Positions 26,782-35,916 of a DNA stretch of 64,000 nucleotides are shown here, in pieces (position 1 is the stretch's first letter; every line of letters starts with the position of its first letter). Where the stretch lies: NCBI GenBank assembly GCA_025355505.1, contig JANXZM010000029.1:1-64000 (forward strand), in the 5' to 3' direction. Both the position numbers and the translations under genes were made by a program. Under the pieces are notes generated by a model. That model did no database searches. It was not told the DNA's origin and worked only from the letters and a program-made list of their open reading frames with translations. The stretch is from Acidobacteriaceae bacterium (lineage in GTDB: Bacteria > Acidobacteriota > Terriglobia > Terriglobales > Acidobacteriaceae).

Positions 26782-27651
26782 CTAGCTCATTTCGTTTTGC
26801 CCCGGAATGTAGTAGCCATACATCGAGTTGTTAGGGTTCCAAAAAAGCCACTGGGCGAACTTGGTGGTGTGATTGGTGCCGAAAATATCGTCGTAGGTGA
26901 TGACTCCCCACACTGTCAAAGCCTTTCCTTCCCCGTGCTTAATAGCAGAAACTTCGACCTCGGGCACGAACTCCTTGACCATGGCTCTGAGGATGTAAGT
27001 TTGGTGTGGTGCAACCACTGCCGAACCTTTGGCTACCTCTTCGGGGAGCGTGTAATCAAAGTTCTCGGCATTCGCCTGGGGAACAAGCGCAGCACTGATT
27101 CGGGTCCGTACATTATGAGCGGGAGTACTGCCAGTGTTAACCAAGTTGGGCTTGCCTTCAAACTTAAGACCATCCCGCAGGTCTTGGTAAACCGCTTCTC
27201 CGATTACCACAGAGATGTAAGCTCGCAATACAGCAGCGTTGCCACTTTGAATGACCGTAGCAATATGCTCCATTGCATTCGCGGATCGCGTTGCCTCTCC
27301 GATATGCCGTTCCATAGCTTCAGCTTGTTGCCCAGCCGATTCTACGGTTTCTCTCAATTTTTTGGCTTGGTAGGTATAAACGAGCAGTTGGAGGAAAGCT
27401 ACAATAGCAAGTACCGCCGTGAGATCAACAATATTCCCGTCGTTTTTCGCTTTTTGTTTTCTGTCTTCTGCGTCTTGTGTAGCTTCTTCGGAAGTCTTTG
27501 GGGTTGGGAGTACTTTGACAAGAATAGGCGATTCCTGGGTACCTCGCTGGTCTGTGGTAGTAGTTTGCTGGGGCTGTTGGGTTTTGCTTTTTGGTTGCTG
27601 TGAGTTGAGGGAGAGAACGAACAGAAAAAGAATTGACAACGAAAGGCGCAT
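26782..27651 (-). CDS. Hypothetical membrane protein, IS passenger
   Basis: A 289-residue protein. It begins with a signal-like segment (LSLSILFLFVLSLNS), followed by a Gln/Thr-rich linker, one membrane helix at about 72-92 (IVDLTAVLAIVAFLQLLVYT), a short coiled-coil-like stretch (LRETVESAGQQAEAMERHI), and a C-terminal domain of about 140 residues with no recognised family. Similar layouts occur in host-derived membrane proteins of unknown function. It lies inside the IS1595 unit, so it is a candidate passenger. ATG at 27649-27651 follows GGGGTG; an in-frame GTG at 27657 is possible. Confidence 0.65.
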   Translation of the reverse strand: MRLSLSILFLFVLSLNSQQPKSKTQQPQQTTTTDQRGTQESPILVKVLPTPKTSEEATQDAEDRKQKAKNDGNIVDLTAVLAIVAFLQLLVYTYQAKKLRETVESAGQQAEAMERHIGEATRSANAMEHIATVIQSGNAAVLRAYISVVIGEAVYQDLRDGLKFEGKPNLVNTGSTPAHNVRTRISAALVPQANAENFDYTLPEEVAKGSAVVAPHQTYILRAMVKEFVPEVEVSAIKHGEGKALTVWGVITYDDIFGTNHTTKFAQWLFWNPNNSMYGYYIPGQNEMS

Positions 27652-27660
27652 AATCACCCC

Positions 27661-27822
27661 ATGAAGGAACCGGAATATAGAGAAGGTACAGACGCTCTCA
27701 GGAACTTTGAACGGGGCATGATAGCACTGTTCAAGGCTCCTAAGACCGATGTTTCAAAAACAAAGAAGCAGGCCAAAAAGCCTGCTACTTTGAAGAAATC
27801 GAAGCGTTCCGACAAGGACTAG
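27661..27822 (+). CDS. Small basic protein linked to IS1595 transposase
   Basis: A 53-residue frame starting ATG at 27661 and ending TAG at 27820-27822. The N-terminal half reads MKEPEYREGTDALRNFERGM then IALFKAPK; the C-terminal half is lysine-rich. I recall short proteins of this shape beside ISXO2-type transposases, but cannot name a family. Its stop overlaps the transposase stop on the other strand within CTAG. No strong ribosome-binding site is seen. Confidence 0.45.
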   Translation: MKEPEYREGTDALRNFERGMIALFKAPKTDVSKTKKQAKKPATLKKSKRSDKD

Positions 27823-28805
27823 GCTTGCGCTTGCCCCGCCCCTGTCGTTTCGTAGCGCGGCGATTGATCTTTGCCCGTGAGTTCTGAATATGTAAGACGC
27901 TTTCCAGCAATCTGAGTCATTGCCAAAGCGAAACGCTGGCCATCATTCAAGTCTTTGCGGTTGTTGTATCGGAACGTTTGTTCGTCAAGGTAACGGAAAA
28001 GATGAAACGGTTCGACGCTAACGTAGGTTCCCGAAATGCCGCGCTTGAGAAGGCTCCAGAAGTTCTCAAGGCCATTCGTGTGAACTCTCCCGTCAACATA
28101 TTGCACGGCGTGATCCACAACCTTGTGGGCATAGTCTCCGGCCAGTCCTTGGTACGAACGGAGCGCATCAGAGTACAGCGCCGCTCCTGCTTCGACGTGC
28201 TTGCGGACTTCCGCCTACAAAGCGTGCTTCTTGCGGTTCGGTACGACCGTGGTGCGAATCTTCCCGCCGCTCTCCAAGATTCCCATAACAGCGGTCTTGT
28301 CCTTCGTGCCAGTACCAGTGATGCGGCGTTTACGTTCACTAACGTGCATGTTCCTAGCCTTGCCGCCGATGAAGGACTCGTCTACTTCAATTTCTCCACT
28401 ACCGCCGTTGCCACCAAGTTTCTTGCCGAAAAAGTCATCCTGCAAAGCCAAGCGGAGACGTTGCAACATAAACCATGCAGACTTCTGGGTAACTCCCAGA
28501 GCGCGGTGGATTTCCATGCTGCTCACACCATTCTTACAATTCACCAGCATCCAGAAAGCGGCCATCCACTTATCGAGTCCCAAAGGGGAGTCCTCGAAAA
28601 TGGTTCCCAACTTAAGAGTGAACTGCTTCTGGCAGGAGTAGCAGAACCAGATGCGGCGAGTCTTGATAAACGAGTGCTTTTCGGAGCCGCAACGTGGACA
28701 GGACACTTTACCATTCGGCCAGCGAAAGCTCTTGGCGTAGTCGAAAGTGCGTTGCGGATCACTGAAGTAAATGATTGCTTCTTGCAGTGTTTTAGGAGCG
28801 TCCAT
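27819..28805 (-). pseudogene. IS1595-family transposase with in-frame amber stop
   Basis: The frame codes for 196 residues from 28805 to a TAG at 28215-28217, then stays open in the same frame to 27819. Without the stop it would be 328 residues, the usual family length. The N-terminal zinc ribbon shows CPRCGSE and CYSCQKQF. The DDE domain has EIEVDESFIGGK before the stop, and after it YSDALRSY and VHTNGLENFWSLLKRG. The element is thus probably immobile unless supplied in trans or read through. The reading continues with no frameshift, so the damage is a single point change. Confidence 0.85.
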
Positions 28806-28848
28806 GCTTAAAATGTACGCTCTTTGTTCGTGTGTGTCAAGTATATAT

Positions 28849-28862
28849 TTGCGCTAAACAGG
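28849..28862. repeat. 14-bp direct repeat, right copy
   Basis: Exact copy of TTGCGCTAAACAGG at 26719-26732, marking the right border of the IS1595-type unit. Confidence 0.7.
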
Positions 28863-29582
28863 TCCTAGAGCTCAGCACCCCACAGCATTGCGTGATTCGC
28901 GGTTTCGCTTTCTTGCCGCCAGGATATCGGTTGAGCACGGCCCGGGGAAAAGTATCCAGGCGCTGGTCTGGGTCGGACCTCCGACTTTTTTCATCACAAC
29001 CAACCGGTGTCCGCCATCACAGACAACCAATTCGCCCGATGCGACAATGTTGCCAGATTAGGACAGTTAGAAGTGTGTCCGTCTCCCAAGACAGCTCCCG
29101 AAAGGAGTTTGACAGCCCAAATCGAGGCGCTCAGACCTCGCCAGCAGTCGCCGATATCCGAAAAATCATAGGATGGAGAGCTAAGTCCTTATTCCGGAAT
29201 ACTTTGATATAAGTCCTTTGGTTTCAAAGACCAAATGGAAATATTCCCGCTAAACCGATGATTCGACTAGACCGGGGGGAGGGGGGGTAGGGGTACTAAC
29301 CAGTAAACATCCTCGGAAAATGAGCGAAAAAGCCCCCGCCAAAAAAAAGAGGAGTAGGGTCCCCACAAAAAAAGTTGAGGCCCGGTCCAAGACCATGCCA
29401 AGCGGAAGCACTTTAGTTACGGTCTTCCTCTCCACATTAAGGACTAAAATAAACGGAGAACAGCTAAAGTCTGCCCAAGTTCGCCAACGTATGGTTTGCG
29501 CCTCGCATCTAAACGGTGCAGACCCACTTTGAGAACAGGTTTTGAGGACCGCTTCCTCAGCCGTTCATTTTCGAGGAGTTCT
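28863..29582. other. Intergenic region without a supported gene
   Basis: 720 bp between the IS unit and the secreted-protein gene at 29583. Several short frames exist, but none has recognisable residue patterns or a ribosome-binding site. It contains the G-rich tract at 29274-29293. The promoter of the 29583 gene should lie in its last 150 bp. Confidence 0.5.
29274..29293 (+). other. G-rich tract with G-quadruplex potential
   Basis: A run of six G, one A, seven G, TA and four G allows four G3 tracts with loops of one to two bases. It lies about 290 bp upstream of the 29583 gene. No function can be assigned. Confidence 0.45.
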
Positions 29583-30512
29583 ATGAAGAATTTGTTTTTC
29601 GCGGTTTTGCTTCTGTGCGCAACGGCTGGCTTCGCCATGCCCATCGCATCGTCGGCGCGCTCCATGGTGCCTTCCGAATTGCAGCAAATGATCGGCGTCG
29701 ACTACCGCGCCCTCAAAGATTCGCCCACCGCGATGGCGCTTAAACAGCAGGTGATGCCCGACAACTTGAAGGAACTCGAGACCGCGCTCAAAGGCATCGG
29801 CATCGACACCGATCGCGACCTCGACCAACTCAATTTCGCCTCTTTCCGCACCGAGAAGAAGGGCATTCAATCCATCGGCATCGCCCAGGGATCGTTCTCC
29901 GCCAAGGCCGTCCTCAAAAAGATGAAGCTCAAGAAGATCGCCGCCGCCAAATACGGCACCGCCGCCATTTACCCGATGGACAACGGTTACGTGATGACCT
30001 TCCTCGACGACAACACGCTGGCCTTCGGCACTGACGCCTCTTTGCGCAGCGCGCTCGATACCCGCGACGGCAAGCGCCCCTCGCTCGATTCCAATCCCAC
30101 GATGACCGACCAAATGTCGGCCGTCGATAGCGCCCCCATGTGGAGCATCCTTGACCAGAAGGGAACTCAAGCCATGATGTATTCGGCCCTGGGCGAGGCC
30201 GCCAAGATCGCCGACTACGAGACCCTCAAGAAGCGCATTCTAGCTTCCCGCTACACCATGAACTTTCAGAGCGGAGTGAATTTCGATCTCAGTGTTCTCA
30301 CCGCCGACTCGATGACAGCAGCTACGCTTTCCACCGTCGTCAAGGCTGGCATGCTGTACAAGAAGCTCAATGCCAGCCCCATTGAAAAGACCGCCATTGA
30401 CGCCACCACCGTCGATTCCGACAGTTCGAACTTGCAACTGCATTTCAAAAGCGACGACCAGAAGTTTCAGTCCCTGATGCACTCGCCGCTGTTCGCCGCC
30501 GTTTCGCACTGA
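29583..30512 (+). CDS. Hypothetical secreted protein
   Basis: A 309-residue protein with a clear signal peptide (MKNLFFAVLLLCATAGFA), then a soluble, mostly polar domain. Phrases such as YPMDNGYVMTFLDDNTLAFG and SALDTRDGKRPSLDSNPTM recall proteins that check a value against a per-residue score, but I do not recognise a family with confidence. GAGGAG four bases upstream supports ATG 29583. It is a single gene. Export to the periplasm is the only function-related statement the sequence supports. Confidence 0.78.
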   Translation: MKNLFFAVLLLCATAGFAMPIASSARSMVPSELQQMIGVDYRALKDSPTAMALKQQVMPDNLKELETALKGIGIDTDRDLDQLNFASFRTEKKGIQSIGIAQGSFSAKAVLKKMKLKKIAAAKYGTAAIYPMDNGYVMTFLDDNTLAFGTDASLRSALDTRDGKRPSLDSNPTMTDQMSAVDSAPMWSILDQKGTQAMMYSALGEAAKIADYETLKKRILASRYTMNFQSGVNFDLSVLTADSMTAATLSTVVKAGMLYKKLNASPIEKTAIDATTVDSDSSNLQLHFKSDDQKFQSLMHSPLFAAVSH

Positions 30513-30634
30513 TGTTTAGCACGAATCCGAAGCGAAAAATAGAAACGTTCCGGACTTCCCCCCGGGACGTCTTCTTTTTACGGTGTCGCCGCTGCCGGCG
30601 ACCAGGACATTTGCGCGTGGTTTAAGATGCCAGC

Positions 30635-32398
30635 ATGATCAACCTGCGGCTTGCTCTCCAACGTCTTCAGTTTGTGTGTGCTCTCGCATTTCTTTGCTGT
30701 GCGATCGAAGCACCTGCATTGGCGGAAGACAAAACTCCGCTTCCGTCGGCTTCGCTCGAAGCTCTAGCCAGTGACTTCTGGCAGTGGCGAGCACGTTATC
30801 AGGCATTTTCAAAGGACGACATACCACGCATTGAACGTCCCCGTGAAGACCCGGAAAATCCGCGGGATTGGTCCGCGGGTTCGATTGCGAAGCAGAAGTC
30901 GACTCTGGAGGATTTCGAAAAGCAGTGGAAGCAAATCGACCCAACTGGTTGGAGTGTGGCTCGACAAGTCGATTACCGATTGATGGGCTCTGCGCTCGCC
31001 CGCGTGCGCTGGGAACTGGAGATCAATCCGCGCTGGCAGCGCGACCCTACCTTCTATCTCGACCAGACGCTCACCGCGCTGCTGGAAGCGCTGGTGCAGC
31101 CTCCACCATTGGACGCATCGCGCAGCCGCGAGATTGTGGGCCGTATGCAAGAGATTGCCAAGATCATCGATGACGGAAAGGCGAACCTCCACCCTCTCCG
31201 TCCCTTTGCCGCCTTGGCAATCGGAGATCTCCAGCGCATCCGACCCGAACTGGAGCGAGTGGAACGCGAGGTCGCGCCCATGCTGCACGACGGCGCAACC
31301 GGGAATGCAAGTCTGGCCGCGAACTTCCAAACGGCGACGGAGAAGGCTATTCTGGCGCTGGAATCCTATCGAACATGGCTGCAAGCGCAACTCGACACCA
31401 TGCCCGACAACGCGGCAGTGGGACGAGAGAACTACGAATTCTTTCTGCACCAGGTTGCTCTTCTTCCTTACAGCCCAGAACAACTCTTGTCCATCAGCCG
31501 CCAGGAATGGGACCGCTCGGTCGCGTTCGAGCAATACGAAAAACAGAGGAACCATGGACTACCCGAGCTCAAGCTTGCCGCCAGTTTGCAGGAGCAGATC
31601 GAACGGTCAAAGCGCGACGAACTCGCGATCCGAAAAGTTCTTGAAGACAAAAGCATTCTCACCGTGCCCGCCGACATTCGGCACTACACCATCCAACCGA
31701 TGCCGAGCTATCTAGAGGCGCTAGCCGACTTCGGAGAATTGGATGACTTCACCGGCCCATCAAGGCTGAATGACGATGGCGTGCGTTGGGTGAGTCCCCC
31801 ATCGCCGCAGCTGGGATATTTTGGGTTGGCCACAGCCAAGGACCCGCGTCCGGATATGGTTCACGAGGGCGTACCCGGACATTACTTCCAGATGTGTTTG
31901 TCGTGGCTGCACCCCGACCCGATTCGCCGCCACTATTATGATTCTGGAGCCAATGAAGGGATCGGCTTTTATGCCGAAGAAATGATGCTGCAGGCAGGTC
32001 TTTTTGACGACAGCCCGCGCACTCGAGAAATCATCTACAACTTCATGCGCTTGCGTGCTTTGCGTGTCGAAGTGGATGTAAAACTTGCGCTAGGATCGTT
32101 TACGATTGCCCAGGCCGCCGACTACCTTGCTCAGCATGTGCCTATGGACAAAAAATCAGCGGAGGCCGAAGCAGCGCTATTTGCCACTACCCCAGGGCAG
32201 GCCATCAGCTATCAGGTCGGGAAGAGTCAGATCTTGCATTTTCTCGCCGATGCCAAGCTCGCTCAGGGCGACAAGTTCAGCTTGCGATCGTTTCACGATT
32301 TCCTCTGGAAAAACGGCAACCTCCCGATCGCGCTGCAACGCTGGCAATACCTTGGGGAAGACGACGACCTCCGCGCCATCGATCAGCGGAAACATTAA
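30635..32398 (+). CDS. DUF885 family protein
   Basis: A 587-residue exported protein (signal peptide ending APALAED) of the DUF885 family. The family is thought to be metallopeptidase-like. A zinc-type helix HEGVPGHYFQ (about residue 409) and the downstream glutamate motif NEGIGFYAEEMML are visible, as in gluzincins. The length matches the family. A single gene with 122 bp upstream of unremarkable sequence. Substrate unknown. Confidence 0.85.
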   Translation: MINLRLALQRLQFVCALAFLCCAIEAPALAEDKTPLPSASLEALASDFWQWRARYQAFSKDDIPRIERPREDPENPRDWSAGSIAKQKSTLEDFEKQWKQIDPTGWSVARQVDYRLMGSALARVRWELEINPRWQRDPTFYLDQTLTALLEALVQPPPLDASRSREIVGRMQEIAKIIDDGKANLHPLRPFAALAIGDLQRIRPELERVEREVAPMLHDGATGNASLAANFQTATEKAILALESYRTWLQAQLDTMPDNAAVGRENYEFFLHQVALLPYSPEQLLSISRQEWDRSVAFEQYEKQRNHGLPELKLAASLQEQIERSKRDELAIRKVLEDKSILTVPADIRHYTIQPMPSYLEALADFGELDDFTGPSRLNDDGVRWVSPPSPQLGYFGLATAKDPRPDMVHEGVPGHYFQMCLSWLHPDPIRRHYYDSGANEGIGFYAEEMMLQAGLFDDSPRTREIIYNFMRLRALRVEVDVKLALGSFTIAQAADYLAQHVPMDKKSAEAEAALFATTPGQAISYQVGKSQILHFLADAKLAQGDKFSLRSFHDFLWKNGNLPIALQRWQYLGEDDDLRAIDQRKH

Positions 32399-32773
32399 GG
32401 AACGTCTGAACAAGTCTTGATTGCAACCTCTCGGTGCAGGAGCCAGTGCGTCCAGCGATGTTAGGGAGATTGGAAGGTGTAGTGGCGTCCGCCGCATCCG
32501 CCCGGCTCGAGCCGTTTGGGCGGTTTCGGGACACACTACGCCGTCATCAGCGCTGAAACCGCAGCGCTGTGGTTGCGTGACGTGCCGGCCCAGCATTATC
32601 TGGACCTCCAGTTGCCCCGGTGAAGTTGAATCCGATCATTGACTCCGATGATTCGTATTCATCTCTGATAAGATTCACCCCTTCTTAATTATTGCGAGCG
32701 CCCGTCATTCGGCTGCGTTATGTATCTCCGCCGATCCGGCGACTTGTGCGGAGTGGGAGATGATGACACGACA
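32399..32773. other. Intergenic region, possible gene relic
   Basis: 375 bp between the DUF885 gene and glk. A short open stretch near 32540-32622 reads YAVISAETAALWLRDVPAQ in one frame and ends in TGA. It has protein-like composition but no start and no match I can name, so it may be the tail of a decayed gene. Nothing else is seen. Confidence 0.35.
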
Positions 32774-33769
32774 ATGATTCTGGCTGGGGACGTTGGAGGC
32801 ACAAAAAGCAATCTTGGGTTGTTCCTGCAAGAAGGCCTTGTCCTGCGTTCGGTCTTCCAGCGCCGTCTCGCGACCCGGGACTATACAGGATTTGATGAAC
32901 TGGTCGAAGATTTCCTCAAACAAGCGAAAGCAGCGGATGTGAACGCGGATCGACTGGCAATCGATGCTGCTGGGTTCGGCGTGGCAGGAGTGGTTGCAGA
33001 TGGGCGGCATTACTCGGAAAACCTGCCTTGGGTTGTAGACGCCTCGGAGCTTGCGCGGAAGCTAAACCTGAAAAACATTCAACTGCTGAACGACCTCACA
33101 GCCACTGCCCTGAGTCTGGAGAGGCTATCAGTGAATGACTTGGTAGCCCTGAATCCTGGAACTCCCGAACGTAACGCGACGCGGGCGGTGATTGCGGCGG
33201 GAACTGGCTTGGGAGAAGCCATTCTTTTCTGGGATGGCGACAAATATCAGGTTGCGCGGGCCGAAGGAGGACAAGCAGATTTTGCGCCACGAACTGAGCG
33301 TGAGATTCAACTGCTCAGTCACTTGAGAGTGCAGTTGCCTCACGTATCTTGCGAGGAGATTGTCTCCGGACGGGGTTTCCGCAGGATTCACCAATTCCTG
33401 AACCCTTCGGTGCGCCACGTATCGTTCGACTCTCGGGAGGGCAATGCAGCCAGTGAAATCACTCAGCGGGGATTGGTGCAATCTTGTACAGTCTGCGTGG
33501 AGACCCTGGGTTTTTGGACTGAGATATTTGGTGCGCTGACGGGGAATTTTGCGTTGCAGACGATGGCACTTGGGGGCATCTACGTGGCGGGCGGCATTGC
33601 CGTCAGAATCTTGCCTAAGCTTCAAGATGCTGCCTTCTTCAAGTCCTTTTGTGGCACAAGCAAACTTGCGCCGGTGTTGGCACGTATTCCAATATCGGTC
33701 GTCGTGAATGAGGACGCGCCGATGTTGGGGGCTGCCTATCAGGCACTGAGTAGCCAGTTGCAGGCCTGA
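32774..33769 (+). CDS. glk: Glucokinase
   Basis: A 331-residue ATP-dependent glucokinase of the bacterial Glk family. The phosphate-binding motif ILAGDVGGTKSNLGLF starts the protein. Substrate-binding stretches are LLNDLTATALSL and IAAGTGLGEAILFW, and the C-terminal ALGGIYVAGGIAVRI is the adenosine motif. The ATG at 32774 fits the family N-terminus better than the upstream frame from 32720. It lies 84 bp upstream of a sugar-proton symporter gene; together they form an uptake-and-phosphorylation pair. Confidence 0.93.
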   Translation: MILAGDVGGTKSNLGLFLQEGLVLRSVFQRRLATRDYTGFDELVEDFLKQAKAADVNADRLAIDAAGFGVAGVVADGRHYSENLPWVVDASELARKLNLKNIQLLNDLTATALSLERLSVNDLVALNPGTPERNATRAVIAAGTGLGEAILFWDGDKYQVARAEGGQADFAPRTEREIQLLSHLRVQLPHVSCEEIVSGRGFRRIHQFLNPSVRHVSFDSREGNAASEITQRGLVQSCTVCVETLGFWTEIFGALTGNFALQTMALGGIYVAGGIAVRILPKLQDAAFFKSFCGTSKLAPVLARIPISVVVNEDAPMLGAAYQALSSQLQA

Positions 33770-33853
33770 CTCCGGCGCCCATGTATTTTGCAATAGCATC
33801 TCCAGAGAAGTGAATTCCTGGCCTCTGTTGTTAAAGGCGAAAGGGCTGCCACT

Positions 33854-35644
33854 GTGGTGGACAACGAAAAGACTGGCTACAACCGCTTCCTCCTGCTGGT
33901 AGCGGGGCTTGGCGGATTGCTATACGGCGTCGATGTCGGCATCATTGCGGGGGCTTTGCCTTATCTGGAGGCCACCTCCGGGTTGAATGCGGGCCAGCTC
34001 TCCATCGTCGTCGCTGCCGTGCTCCTCGGCAGCGTAATTTCAACCCTGTTTGCGGGCGCGCTGGCCGACTGGATCGGGCGCAAGCCTCTGATGATGCTCA
34101 GCGGAGTGCTGTTTGTCTTCAGCATTCCGATGATTGCGCTCTCGCGTGGCTATGAGTCGTTGGTTCTTGGCCGCCTCTTACAGGGCGTCAGCGCCGGCCT
34201 GATCGGTGTCGTTGTACCGCTGTATTTGGCGGAGTGCCTCGCGGCATCGAGCCGCGGTAAGGGGACGGGCATCTTCCAATGGCTGCTGACACTCGGTATT
34301 GTGACCGCGGCCATCGTCGGCATGTTCTTCAGTATTCGCGTCGAAGAGGTGGCTAAGCTGGGCGATGCCGCGAGACTCTTCGCCTTCAAGGACACGGCTT
34401 GGCGCAGCATTTTCTGGGTTTCGCTGCCCCCCGGCATCTTATTTGTGATCGGCAGCCTCATGGTGTCGGAATCTCCGCGCTGGCTGTTTCGCCGTGGACA
34501 AAGGGATGCCGCCTACGCCGCGCTTCTCCGCTCGCGCACCAACCAGCAAGCGGACGTCGAGCTGGCGGAAATGGAACAAGCGGCCGCTACAGAAAAATCC
34601 AAGACTTCAACTGGGGCGAATGTTCCCGGGGTGAACGTTCAGGGATCGCTTTTGCGCCGCAAATACGTAATTCCGTTTGTCCTGGCCTGCGTGATTCTAG
34701 CTTGCAACCAAGCCACAGGCGTCAACTCCATCATTGGTTACAACACCAACATTCTTTTGCAGAGTGGTCTTTCTGATTTCCAGGCGCATTGGGGCTACGT
34801 TATTTTTACGATCGTGAATTTTCTGATGACCATTGGTGGCGTCCTGCTGGTGGACCGCAAGGGACGCAAGTTCCTGCTGTCGGTGGGCAGCGCGGGCATC
34901 ATCGTGTCGCTGCTTTGCACTGGCGTACTATTCCGCCGGACGGAAGCGTTGCGCGTGGATTCGCGCGCCGCGGTTCAGTCCATGGTGGACGCCGACCAGA
35001 AGGTCACGTTGCTTTACGACGAGAGGGCTGCGGATGCGCTGCTCGCTGCGAACGGCGATGCTGGCAAGGCGATCCGCAACCGGCCCACTTCGCTGGTCGT
35101 CATCTATTCGTATGGAGATTTCCGCGCTGCGACCAAGGCGGCGCGTTCCGACGACAAGGCTGCCAAGCCCATTGAGATCACGCGCGAAAGCTGCGTGCCC
35201 GCCAATAAAGTGGTAGCGTTTTTTTCGAATCCATTTAGCAATCTCGATGCGTCGCGGAACGCTTCGCTAAGAATTGACAATGCCCTGATTACTCCGGTGC
35301 CGACCGCTCACAATGGTTGGCTGGTGGCCGTCAGCCTCTTCGTTTTTATGGCGTTTTTCGCGATCGGTCCCGGAGTGTGCGTGTGGTTGGCGCTTTCGGA
35401 GTTGATGCCGACCCGGATTCGCTCCAACGGTATGAGCATTGCCCTGCTGATTAACCAGGCAGTTTCGACGGCCATTGCCGCGGTATTCCTGCCGACCGTC
35501 GGCAAGCATGGTTACTCGACCATGTTTTTTGGCTTTGCCGCCTGCACCGTAATCTACTTTGTCACTGCCGCCTTGTTCCTGCCGGAAACGAAAGGGAAGA
35601 CTTTGGAAGAAATCGAAGCGTATTTTGAAGGAGCAGGTTCTTAA
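33854..35644 (+). CDS. Sugar porter MFS transporter
   Basis: A 596-residue member of the sugar porter family (XylE/GalP-like proton symporters). The start region GLGGLLYGVDVGIIAGALPY, the loop motif DWIGRKPLMM, RLLQGVSAGLIGVVVPLYLAE, SPRWLFRRGQ, and the terminal PETKGKTLEEIE are all diagnostic. It is about 100 residues longer than usual: a hydrophilic insert of about 120 residues lies between putative helices 9 and 10 (roughly residues 360-480). GTG start at 33854. With glk upstream, glucose is the likely substrate. Confidence 0.9.
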   Translation: MVDNEKTGYNRFLLLVAGLGGLLYGVDVGIIAGALPYLEATSGLNAGQLSIVVAAVLLGSVISTLFAGALADWIGRKPLMMLSGVLFVFSIPMIALSRGYESLVLGRLLQGVSAGLIGVVVPLYLAECLAASSRGKGTGIFQWLLTLGIVTAAIVGMFFSIRVEEVAKLGDAARLFAFKDTAWRSIFWVSLPPGILFVIGSLMVSESPRWLFRRGQRDAAYAALLRSRTNQQADVELAEMEQAAATEKSKTSTGANVPGVNVQGSLLRRKYVIPFVLACVILACNQATGVNSIIGYNTNILLQSGLSDFQAHWGYVIFTIVNFLMTIGGVLLVDRKGRKFLLSVGSAGIIVSLLCTGVLFRRTEALRVDSRAAVQSMVDADQKVTLLYDERAADALLAANGDAGKAIRNRPTSLVVIYSYGDFRAATKAARSDDKAAKPIEITRESCVPANKVVAFFSNPFSNLDASRNASLRIDNALITPVPTAHNGWLVAVSLFVFMAFFAIGPGVCVWLALSELMPTRIRSNGMSIALLINQAVSTAIAAVFLPTVGKHGYSTMFFGFAACTVIYFVTAALFLPETKGKTLEEIEAYFEGAGS

Positions 35645-35780
35645 CAGCTCGCGTGTACTAAGCACGTTCGAAGGCTCACGGGCAGCGGGGTTGGCTTATG
35701 CTGCTTGGCATCTTTCGGACAGACGTACATTCGTGGTCTTCCATCCACTCCCACACCCCGTGTTCCAGCCGTTTCCGAAG

Positions 35781-35798
35781 GTGTGATCGCAATCACAC
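35781..35798. promoter_or_regulatory. CRP/FNR-type operator upstream of the Cyc2-like gene
   Basis: GTGTGAT and ATCACAC are perfect 7-bp inverted arms around CGCA. The centre is about 127 bp upstream of the ATG at 35917. A GATAAT hexamer at 35842-35847 would put a start site near 35854 and the box near -64, a class I activator position. The binding protein is probably the Crp/Fnr homologue at 50743-51444. Confidence 0.65.
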
Positions 35799-35916
35799 GC
35801 GGTTGTGACGCCTGACGCAGCAATCCTCCAAGGCCAACCCCGATAATGGCATTTCAATTCAGGCCTTATAGGTGAAGCGACCGACTCACAATTTCGATGG
35901 CCAAGGAGACGATCAG

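Larger units (their letters stand above)
26733..28848. mobile_element. IS1595-family insertion unit with passenger genes
   Basis: The 2116-bp unit contains a broken ISXO2/IS1595-type transposase, a small + strand frame and a 289-residue membrane protein. It is flanked by an exact 14-bp direct repeat. Both ends carry a related inverted sequence: TATATACTTGGCTCACA just inside the left edge, and TATATACTTGACACACA as the reverse complement just inside the right edge. IS1595 elements with passenger genes are known. The exact tips are uncertain by a few bases because the termini do not align symmetrically. Confidence 0.75.

Noticed and set aside
28215-28217. Amber codon in the transposase as a recoding (pyrrolysine or readthrough) site
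   Set aside because: No supporting structure or recoding gene is seen; a simple point mutation in an IS is the plain explanation.
29320-29532. 70-residue basic frame MSEKAPAKKKRSRVP...
   Set aside because: It starts near a G-rich tract, has no ribosome-binding site and looks like lysine-rich low complexity; no support beyond length.
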